From: Liolophura sinensis
Lineage: Eukaryota; Mollusca; Polyplacophora; Chitonida; Chitonidae
Assembly: GCF_032854445.1 (NCBI RefSeq)
Contig: NC_088300.1
Span: 70,714,984-70,778,983, forward strand
Direction of reading: 5' to 3'
Length of the DNA: 64,000 nt
A program made the translations under genes and the position numbers. Numbering within the stretch: the first letter of the stretch is position 1; every line of letters begins with the position of its first letter. Shown here piece by piece: positions 1 through 11,100 of the stretch. The notes beneath the pieces were generated by a model that saw only the letters and a program-made list of their open reading frames with translations, made no database searches and was not told where the DNA came from.

Positions 1-1178
1 GATCAAGATGTATCTTTTTCAGACTTTAGAATGATTTTAACACTATAAAATAGTGTATGTATAATTATTTTTTGAGGGCACTAATCTCAGCTATTCTTAT
101 TTGGGCTACTGGTATCGATTTTTGTGTGAAAAATCTCTGGAACAGCCTCCTTAAAGTTTTCTCACTATAGGTAATTTTATACCTTGCATTCAGCCTCTAT
201 TTTAAACCCTTAAAAGACAAAAGAAATACGCTGACAAATCATATACAGTGCACATACATACAATGCTTAACTGTTCTCAGGATGTAGAATGATGACAGAG
301 CACACCATGCTGTAGCACTTGTAACACTCCAAACACTGACAGGGAAGCAGTCTCAGCAATTACACTTTTATGAATATACATGTGTATTTGTTTCTCACAA
401 GCTTTGTAGCTATCAACATTCACATCAGACTGAAAGCAAGTTCTCATGTTGTAAAAAGTACACTTCACCAGAAAGCCACTCTTCTAAACAGAAAAAATAT
501 CCCACCCTGATAATTGAGTAGATTTTATGATTTGAATCGTCATAGATATCAAAACATCTCACTTCTTTCTTTCTTTAGTTTAATTATCTGTGATAACTGT
601 GTGTACATACAAAGTCTGCTGACATCTACTTCTGCTCTGACATCCTGAAGCAGATTTCAATCAACCTCTTGAAAGCTCTACGAAAGCTTCACATCCGTCT
701 CATAATGTTAAACAAGAAGAAATGAATTGTGATGTACCAATTTTTCATGGTGGCTTTGAAGTTGGGGACTTGTAGTTTCAGATCATTTGTAATCTATAAA
801 TTAAATCTTAATATTGGAAGGCAATATGATTTTCATGGGCAGTTTAATGATTTTCATTACATATGCATGTACGTTGAACCCGTTAATAGACAAATGCATT
901 AATATCCATCTATGAATCAATATGGATTGATCTGTTTTCATTGATTGTCTTGGTCTGTATCAGCATCAAAAAAGTAAACACTGAGCTTATATGTTTCAAG
1001 AAATTTAGGTTAAAATTTCACACCCAGGGTTTAAATCCCCATATATAAGCGGATAACGATTTTGTCCCTACAGTATTTATCAAATAGAAAGCCAGTCTTG
1101 CATGCATGTATATGTAAAGCTGAGCTAAGAAAAATCATGCTAGCCGTGTTGACTGCTGACATCGCTGGTTTAGTGGCA
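1..1178. other. Downstream flank, no gene seen
   Basis: AT-rich sequence below the 3' end of the carbonic anhydrase gene. I see no convincing exon with splice sites and no recognised protein motif on either strand. It may hold part of the 3' UTR, but I cannot place the polyadenylation site. Confidence 0.4.
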
Positions 1179-1224
1179 TGACGTCACTATGATGCGCTAT
1201 GGAATGCAGCGTTATATTGAAATA

Positions 1225-1842
1225 TGACGTCGGCTAAATTACTGCGCAGGGTATAAGTTTAATGTCACAAAGAAAAATAACATCAGCTAAATTACTGTGC
1301 AGGGCATAAACTTAGTGCCACGAAAAAAAAATAAGGTCAGCTAAATTACTGCGCAGGGTATAAGTTTAATGTCAAAAAGAAAAATGACGTCGGCTAAATT
1401 ACTGCGCAGGGCTTAAACTTAGTGCCACAAAGATAAAAGACAGCTAAATTACTGCGCAGGATATAAACTTAGTGTGTCACAAAGAAAAATGACGTCAGCT
1501 AAATTACTGCGCAGGGTATAAACTTAGTGCCGCAAAGAAAAAAGACGTCAGCTAAATTACTGCGCAGGGTATAACCTTAGTGTCACAAAGAAAAATAACA
1601 TCAGCTAAATTACTGTGCAGGGCACAAACTTAGTTTCACAAAGAAAAATAACGTCAGCTAAATTACTGCGCAGGGTATAAGTTTAATGTCACAAAGAAAA
1701 ATAACGTCAGCTAAATTACTGTGCAGGGTATAAACTTAGTTTCACAAAGAAAAATGACGTCGGCTAAATTACTACGCAGGGTATAAACTTAGTGTCACAA
1801 AGAAAAAATGACGTCAGCTAAATTACTGCGCAGGGTATAATT
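1225..1842. repeat. 53-bp tandem array, about 12 copies, with CRE-like sites
   Basis: Twelve copies of a unit of about 53 bp, each containing GCTAAATTACTGCGCAGG followed by an A-rich CACAAAGAAAAAT segment. Most junctions carry GACGTC; perfect TGACGTCA palindromes occur at 1490-1497 and 1809-1816, and one more lies just outside at 1179-1186. Other copies have TGACGTCG or degraded forms. The array begins about 270 bp beyond the stop codon of the carbonic anhydrase gene, so it could be in its 3' UTR or just downstream. Confidence 0.9.
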
Positions 1843-2109
1843 TAGAATCCATAGTTCCACCCAGCTTATTACGGAACACCTTTGTGGCAGTGTATTTTTT
1901 GTATTACTTGTGTGAAACAGAACATTCTGAGCTTTGTAGGCACACCACTTAAGTCCCCAAAGCATTCAGCAAGTGGTATACAAGCTAGTTTGAAGGTATT
2001 TTGGTATTGTTTGCTCTTAGTGTTGTTGGGTAGCCATCATCAATTGTTTTAAAAAAAACAGTGTACAGGCTGTCTAAAATGTCTTTGATCAGCCAAATAA
2101 AATGACCAA

Positions 2110-5100
2110 TCATAAGTGAGATAACCATTTGATGGTGAAGGTGAGAATGATGAATGTTTTCAAGCTGAAGGATGACACAACAATGTTTGTTCCAGAACAA
2201 AACCGACTGCTGGCAACTTCAGGGATGCCTGAAAAATCTTTAAAGCTTCGGTAAACCACTCGGTCGTTCACAGGCTGAACTGGCCTGAAATTTGTTCTGA
2301 TACGTTTTCGTGGATTGTTGTGGGATCTGTGGTGGGAGCCTGACCCTGGGTGACCTACTACAACTCCCTCTGATGTCCCTGCCCCTCCATGATGCTCTTT
2401 CTTCCTCTTGTCATGACCACTGTCATAGCTTATACCAGATAGAGATTCAGAGTGATCCATTTGAAACATATTCCAAAATTTCTTCAACTGAAAAAAAAAA
2501 AAGTAAAGTGGAAAATATTTTTAATTTTATCTTGCATATAAATTGTATAAGCTGGAAGATGTGAAATTAGTATCTCCACAGCTTAACAGTAGATTTCTTT
2601 ACCCCCCCCCCCCCCTCCTCTCTAAAGCAATATATCTGTAAAGTCACTGTTTTCATTTATTTTCCTTGATATTTTTGCTGAGATTTTCTCATGGCAATGT
2701 GAAGGCTCACCTGAAAAGTTTAGTATACAGCTTCTCTTTGTTGGTATACATGGTAATAATTGTAGGTTTACTCAAAATTTTAGAGAAAGCCAAAAAATTT
2801 GTAAATAATTGGAACTTTCAGGATATTCTGCCACCCTGAAATCAAGATAAAACGACAAATTGTTACTTCTCAATAGTGATTTGATAGACGTACCTGTTTC
2901 TTTGATATTGTTTGGGGTTGTTCAAACAGAGTCCAGATGACACTCTCATGACAGCCAGGTGTGGTGAGGGAACCATTATACCTGTAGTAACGACTTTTGT
3001 CCTTAGGTAGGAAATACTTCACGGATAAGGGCTTTAGCTGAACCTCTTTGTCATCATCTGAAGTGTTCCAAACAATACCAAGCCACATTTTAAAAAATCA
3101 GTTTTGTTAAATCTTTGTATTAGTAATGAGTTGCACATTAATTTCCAGTGGTTTAGCTCCTGAGTTCACCCAAACATTTAAACATGGGTTTTGACGAATT
3201 TAAACTTCAAAGCACGTTTATCATATAGTCATTACCTTTTCGCATCAACCTAACTGTTGTTTATGTGTACTTTAATTCTCCAAATTTATGTAATATAAAT
3301 TTAAGTAAAATGGGAAATAAAATAAACCTTACTTGGATCCTCAACATGTTCCAAAGCATCTATAATAGTCTGTAGAACAGGATTGTCATCAGGAGCAAGC
3401 TGACAACATGAATAGATAATCAAACTAAGCAATCTGCATTTAGTTACTTCATAATTTTCTGAATTTTATAATAGTTATAATTACAACTTTGTTGTGATAC
3501 ATGTAATGAAATATGTACACGGTTTGGCAAAAGAAGCGCCTTAGTTCTGAGTGTAAACGTTCTTGATGACAACTAGATTACAACAAAATGTACTGATGTG
3601 GACATAATATTGTCTTTAGGGAAACCTAATTTGAATGAGAGTAGAATATAATACAATTATACTTTGTCAATAAGCTTTACCTCATAAAATACCCCAAACA
3701 CAGCCAAGCCGAGAGGCTGTGTCATTGCTTCTGTGATAGATGCATATGTCTCAGAGTCATAGTTCACAATATGTAGCTGCAAAGAGAAGCAAATAAACAT
3801 TATGTATTAAAATGAGTTATAAATATCATAAAAAAGCACACTTACTGACATGTAGTAAACAGGGCTGACAAGATGTTTTAAATGATTCAGCTTAGATTAA
3901 TATTAAGAACATTATTACAAATCGCTAATGTAAAGTGATTTTTGTCCTGATTCAGCCATATTCTGATCTCAGAATTGGAAGTTGCAGAAGAGTTTTGCTA
4001 GTACCAATCTGTAAGTTTTACAAAATGGAGATAATTCTTCAATGTCATTTATTGTGGAAAACAACGTGGAGCATTCCAGTGGTAGATTTTATAAGCCTTC
4101 CTTCAAAATCAGACTTCATCAAGAAAAAGTCCGCTCCTTGTATATGTTGTGTATACATGTAAATACAGGTAAATAATTGAAGAATGTGCATGAGTTAGTT
4201 TACGGGTTTTATTGTGATTGATTTGAGGGTTTCATGCTGATGGTAATAATTGGATTTCTGCTCCATCTAGTCTGGTCACAACTCTCTGTTTTAATAGGCT
4301 AACTTATACCTCTTTATTATTGATATCGTTGAGAAATAGATTTAAAATGCTTCATGTCACGCCAGTGGGAAATATTTTGAATTCAGAAGGGTGCCTTTAT
4401 GTCTGTTCCTTTAACTGCCTAAGCTGTCTTTACCCAATGGGGACCCAGGCTTTAACAGTTTCTCACTGTGTGCCCAGGGGCCCAGAGGTGGCCAGATGAG
4501 AAATTCTGCAATGACGTTTTGTCCTCCAGTAGGAGCCATTGCTAACCATGCTGTAAGGTGCATACTGTCTCTTGCCAGAGGCCGAAGTGAGGAATGGTCA
4601 AAGTTTTCCCCTTATGCAGCTGGAATAAAATCATACATATATTGGCCCGAGAGCAATGATCTGGCTGTTTTATGCACCCTTTGAGATTTCATGGGACTTT
4701 AGAGCTGACTTGGACCTCGAAAAACAGGAGCCAAAAGTCAACCTGTGCCCCACATTCTGATTTGTGTTGCCCTTGGGATAGACATTATGGACTTCCTTTG
4801 AATACGAACACCCAAGCTTTGTACCAATGAATAGTTATTTATTGTTACTTTTATTGAATATGGCTTTGATACTTTACTGTAGGCCAGTCATGTCTGGTGC
4901 ACTGCAGGTCTGATCCCTTGCATAGGAATAATCATGATGTGTATAGGTGATTCTCAGTTTGATACATGTATGTTGTTTACCTTGAAATATTTACAGAATT
5001 TGTGGTGTTTGAAGTTTAGTTGGAGAATTAAACCATTAGTTCTGCAGAGCTGTAAGTGTTTAAATATTGTGACATTGGCAGTGATGTAATGCTTTATCCA

Positions 5101-8100
5101 GTACAAACCAAAGAAGGGATCAATTACATTTGGATGAGTACATGTACTCAGACATTTAGTATATCTGAGTGCTGACCCATCTGGTGAAACCTTTCAGACA
5201 GAAAACCTATCAAATGTATTAATCAAGACATGAGAGTGCTCCAGAGAGGTCATGGTGGTGGCTGGGAGGGGTGGGTGGGTGATGTTTTATTCTCTGCCTA
5301 ATCCCTGTGGCTAGAACAGCCTTGGTCCAGCCTCTGAAACCCATAGGAACACTTTTGCTGTCTCTGGTGTATATAGATAACACCTGCACAAGCAGTATTC
5401 ATGACTCTGTCCACTTGATTTATCGGTGGGAGGCTCAGATGTGAAGTTTGTGTAATCTGCATTGAGAGTTCTTCAGTATTCTGCAGCTTTTATCAGCTGT
5501 AGTGAGTCACCATGGGGTGAGGTAAGGGAGAAAAAGAGTAACTAATTTGCAGTTTTGAGAAAAAACTTAGATAATGGAATTTTTAATATGTAGACAAAAG
5601 TGATATATAGATGTACGTATTAGCTTGAACTAAACTGAAGGCTGCTGTTTTAGCACAGAATATGGGTATCTTTGGGTTTTATATGATCACATTTTGGCAC
5701 ACAATTTCACTTGGCACATTGTGGATATGTGAGCCTGTTATATGCCTAAAATAAGTAGTGTTCTGGCTGGCATCCTTTCAACTGCTATAGTTCTGTCAAT
5801 ACAGTACATCCTGTTGTCACCATTCATCCAGGGATTCATAGAAGTCGCGTGGACGAGCCCTTATTGGGTCCGTCGATTGAATAAAAAAATCAATAACTGG
5901 TTATATTTATTCAATTTGATGTTTTTTGATATGCCAAATTTTACATAAACTCAGTTTGAACATATCCAATGTTCCGTAAAGCAACCTGTTCATGTTACAA
6001 GTTATCTCCCTTGTACGGAAATCTTCATGGGGAGGAAACCACCAGTCAGGCCTCGTGCGCTCACATGTAGTCACTTGCGCTACGCTAATCTCAAAAACAG
6101 AAGTTACGACTGGAAGCTGAAGTCAAATTATTCGTGAGGAACGATGTTTGTTTTCATACGCCTCTCCGCTTCCCAAAAGCGGAGAGGCGTATGAAAACAA
6201 ACATGACACATTTTAAGCTTCCTTGGTCTCATATTGTTCCTCACAAATAATTTGACCTACTTTGGCTTCCAGTCGTTCTGTTTTTGAGATTAGCGTAGCG
6301 CAAGTGACTGTATGTGAGCGCACGAGACCTGATTGGTGGTTTCCTCCCCCTCATGTCAGGTATGGGTAATATCTTCAGCTCCTTTCAAGGCAAGCACACA
6401 GTTTCGTTCAGGGTGTTGAGATCCAGCTGTATTGGTCGTGGAAAAAGTGACTACTCATTGATACATAAAGTAGCAGTGTTTTTTATCTCTCTAAATATGT
6501 AGCCTCTCTATGTAAAGATCATTATAGTTAATACTCCATGTGGTAAATCGCTGTATCGCTGTGGGTCTCATAATTTTCTCATTACCGGTGGATGATACTA
6601 CCCTGTCAAATCAGACTTTGTTTTGAACTGCTTTTGTTGATTGAAATCTTTGTTTATTTTGACAGGTAAGGATAATATTTCCAGAGAATTTAGGTAATGC
6701 ACAAAGCATTCAACTGGATGCACTATTCAGATTAGTTTCTAGTATACATGTAATTTTTGATTTTTTGATTTTCTCAAATGTTTTTTTCTTTCATTTTTGA
6801 CTTGTCCTTTTACAGACTGAAAGTGACAACCAGGTATTCCATAAGCCATTAATGCATGACTATTCTGTCTTGAATCACGACTATTGAATATTTTTGAAAA
6901 GTGATGTCAAGACCAGTTGCTCATGTGAGTCTAGATTGACTGATGATCTGGGTTGTAAGCTTTCTGGGCAGGTCTTGCACTTCACTGCACCTTATCCTGA
7001 AATACATGTAGCAATAACTGGAGTGTGTGCCAGTTATCAGTTTGCAGTATCAATTAGGAGGCCAGATTGAGTTCATATATAAGCAGTGATAATTACTTAA
7101 ATCAGTAAAGTACAGCAATATACAAAAATATTAAATTTTAGTATTGAAACAAAAAAAACCCTCAATTTCAGTTGAAAGAAAAACTCAATTTCGCCCAGAA
7201 AGTGGTGGTCGGTACGTGGAAAAATGACTTTTGTGAACCCCTGGCATCCAAGGTTTATAGTGAAACTTAGGCCCCCTGTGTAGGGGCCTGCCCAGTGGTC
7301 TGCCCAGTGATGCTACAAAGTACAGGAAAATGACGTTGTATTTTGTAAAACGGAACATGGTATTCACAGCTACATGTACTCCAGACAGTTATGATTTGTG
7401 ATAAGTTTCATACTTCTATTACTGGAAACTATAGAGATTTGATTTGGGTCTGTTTCTCATGAATGTTTAACCGTTTATGACCTATAGGTTTGGCCAGCAG
7501 TATGTGCTTTTCCACTCTGTTTTACTACAGGATCAACAGCAGTGACCTCTATATCATCATTGTGGACAGGATAGCCCTAATGCAAACTACTTATGAGGAT
7601 TGGGGAGTACTGCAGTAGATATCATGTGTTGTGTAAATGTAAAAAAGCTCTCACATCCTTTGGGTTTGTCGTGGGTATATTCATGCCCTAGGGTGTATGC
7701 TTGTCCAGGGTATATGCTTGTCTTGGATGTATGCTTGTCCAGGGTATATGTTTGTCCAGGGTGTATGCTTGTCTTAGGTATATGCTTTGTCAAGGGAGTA
7801 TGCTTGTCCAGAATCTATGCTTGTCCAGGATCTATGCTTGTCCAGGGTGTACGCTTGTCCAGTGTGTACGCTTGTCAAGTGTGTACGCTTGTCCAGGGTG
7901 TATGCTTGTCAAGGGTGTACGCTTGTCCAGGGTGTACACTTGTCCAGGGTATATGCTTGTCCAGGTTGTTTGCTTGTCTTAGGTATATGCTTTGTCAAGG
8001 GAGTATGCTTGTCCAGAATCTATGCTTGTCCAAGATCTATTCTTGTTCTGGGTGTATGCTTGTCCAGGATGTATGTTTTTCCAGGGTGTATGCTTGTCCA

Positions 8101-11100
8101 GGATCTATGCTTGTCCAGGGTGTACGCTTGTCCAGGGTATGTGCTAGTCCAGGGTATATGCTTGTCCAGGGTGTGCGCTTGTCCAGGATCTATGCTTGTC
8201 TAGGGTGTGCACTTGTCAAGTTTGTTTGCTTGTCAAGGTTGTTCGCTAGTCTTAGGTATATGCTTTGTCAAGGGAGTATGCTTGTCCTGGATGTATGCTT
8301 GTCCAGGATATATGCTTGTCCTGGGTGTATGCTTGACCAGGTTGTTTGTTTGTCATGGGTATATGCTTTGTCCAGGGTGTATGCTTGTCCTGGTTGTATG
8401 CTTGTCCAGGTTGTTTGCTTGTCTTAGGTATATGCTTTATCAAGGGTGTATGCTGGTACTGGATAATTGCTTGTCCAGGGTGTATGCTTGTACTGGATGT
8501 ATGCTTGTACTGGGTGTATGCTTATCCAGGATGTATGCTTGTACTGGGTGTATGCTTGTCGTGGATGTATGCTTGTCCAGGGTGTATGCTTGTACCGGGT
8601 GTATGCTTGTACTGGATGTTTGCTTGTCCAGGGTGTATGCTTGTACTGGGTGTATGCTTGTACTGGATGTATGCTTGTACTGGATGTATGTATTTAGTTT
8701 GTGTACTTGTCCTGAATCTATGATTGCCCTGACTGTACATGCTTGTTTGCCAAAATGAGAACTCAGATCGCGTTTGGGTATTTGCTTGCCCGAGGCAGGG
8801 CTTGAAATAACGCTTATCTAAACTCGCTCAGACTGGATGCTTTTCCTCGGTTGTTTACATTGAATGGTAAGTGCACCCCCTAGTAGGTGAACTCCCGCAA
8901 GTAAGTTTCATTTTGGTGATCGACTTTGCAGAAGTTCTGACAGAATGTTGGATAAAAAAGAAAATGCTACTTACTAAAGCCAACTATATCCTGTAACGCG
9001 GTAGACTGATTTTTTTCTTCGCCAAGGTAGCGATGTTGACGGAATATGCCAACTGACATAACATACGCAAAATGCAACAATGGCGAATGGTAGTGCTAGC
9101 ACAGTTAGACTTCTAAAAACCAGACTGATGGTGACATCAGTACATGTCCCTGCACATGTACATGTCCCTGCCGAGGTGTATGCATGTTCTTGGTGTATCC
9201 TTAATGTTTTGGGTGTATGCTTGCTACAACAGCTGGGATTACCTCAAGAGGATAAGCCTCACTGTCAACAGTGTGCTCAGAACCCAATTTATCGGAACCT
9301 GGTCCTCCCCAGTGAAAGTGAAATTGGACTGTCTTGTAGACTTTGGTAAGACCAGCGCCGGTGATGAAGTACTTCCCTTTCACATTCACTTGAACTGTAA
9401 CAAATGGTATCCAAAAGTTCGTGAAATTGGAATCAAAATGAAAAAGATGATCATGGCATGCAGTATATGACTCTTTTCCTGACATCATGTTACGTGGATG
9501 AAATAAATGAGTCTGAGGATTTTACATTACCAAATACACCGTTCCAAGTAATCATACTTACACAACAGTATCACTGGGCATGTTATGGTGAAGACCAGTA
9601 GTTCTGTTTTTAAATTGAGTGTTGCAAGTCAATGTTCATGAACTTCTCCATGTACACATATCAATTTTTGGATAAGTCACAGAAAATAGCACATGTAGAT
9701 GGCAGATTACAATGTTCGACAAAATATGATTCAGACTGTGGGTTTTACCTATGGAGAATTAATTATATGGATTTAGCTCACCTGTGTGCCCATTGTTCTT
9801 TACAGTCATCTTACTGCCAGGCAGGGGAGGGTCAAACCAAATGTTTACATCTCTGAGGTTTGCATCAAATCTTGTCTGATTTCGGTGGATGTTGATAGGC
9901 GACTGGTGTTGCCCATCACACTCTTTGTCAGGATACATTTCCGCCCATATCTGTGGTCCTTGTTTAATAAGAAAATTTATATCTTCAACGTAATTTGCAG
10001 CAGAGTCTGCATATGTCCTTTTGAAAAATGTAGTTAGAGTTTTTTTATTTGCACTTCCAGAATTCAGGTGAAACTATCTTTAAGGAGGTCTCAATATTAA
10101 AATTTTTATTGTAAAAAAAGCATAATGACTTCAGAAACGTCACATGTCTTTTAGCTGAAAATGAATTACTGTTTTTAAATCAAATTAAAGACACTTTAAA
10201 ATATTCCTTTCAAATTTTATTCATAAAATGAGCAGTTTGTCATTGAGAGAATTAGACATACCCCCAGCTCCTTCATATCCCCAATGGTGCTTTCTCTTCT
10301 TTTCTCCTAAAACAAAGAAAAACATTGGTTCATTGTTGTTTAACACACAAAATCAATGATATGCTTATTGTAGATATATGTTCTGATGTTGTAGAAAAGT
10401 TCTAAATCATTTCACAATCTCTTTGTTTAACTAGTCAAATTGTCTTCAATAGACAGTGGTCACGGACATGAATACATAAATAAATATGAATTTCTTGTAA
10501 GTGGATATCTCATTAAACACTGACATAATAATTATTTCTAAGGAAAGTTGTTTAGATTGAACCATTGGAAAATGGATAGCTTAAGTCACAACTATAACTC
10601 TTTCATGCCTTTAAAGTGCAAACGATAATTTGATCATGACAGAAACCTTGAGATGATAGCATGAAAATTAAATGTTCTTGAATGTTATTTAACCTAGTGA
10701 CACAGGTCAGCAGCAGGATTATTGCCAACTGCAATAGCCTTTGGCTATCACAGAACAGGAAATCCCTGCCATATCCTTTTGTTATCAAAAGCATCACAAC
10801 AATGAAGACAATCATTTAATAGTACAGCTTAACCATAATATCTTCCACAGAATGACAAAATAACTAGTTTGCCCGTTTGACCACTATTCCCACCATTAAT
10901 GCTGCAGAGAAACAAATTGCAACCTTTTATACTGCAATATTGAAACCATCAGTGAGAAGATTTCCAGAGGGCAGATTGTGAAGGCTTTATCTGGGTGTCC
11001 TGTTTAGTGTGTGAAATTTCCTCTTTGTTTGGTAGCTCTAGTGTGTACTGAGAACGACAGGAATTAGATTACTGGGTAATCTGATCCCTGAGTTCAGATC

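Larger units (their letters stand above)
3777..9242. other. Intron 24 of the carbonic anhydrase gene
   Basis: This 5.5-kb intron between exons 24 and 25 contains a foldback element (6026-6355) and a 17-bp minisatellite (about 7681-8700), both listed separately. The remainder, including 3777-6025 and 6356-7680, shows no supported exon or known element on either strand. A short run of minisatellite-like GTGTATGCTTG words reappears at about 9175-9225, just inside the donor of exon 24. Confidence 0.6.
2110..10306 (-). other. CA domain 4 and C-terminal anchor-like tail (exons 22-28)
   Basis: This is the fourth alpha-CA domain, starting with [13 protein letters not shown]. It has [19 protein letters not shown] (H1028 and H1030), [12 protein letters not shown] (H1055), [13 protein letters not shown] and [11 protein letters not shown]. 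Two extra residues lie between the HFHWG and SEH motifs compared with the other domains. Exon 28 adds a basic, His/Gly-rich insertion ([21 protein letters not shown]) and ends in CSGTN plus a mostly hydrophobic stretch of about 24 residues. That layout resembles a GPI-attachment signal, as in CA IV and CA XV, but two lysines interrupt the stretch. Confidence 0.85.

Noticed and set aside
7600-8758. Long open frames of up to 275 residues with Cys-rich repeats (VYACPG)
   Set aside because: They are produced by the stop-free 17-bp minisatellite, overlap on both strands and lie in a carbonic anhydrase intron.
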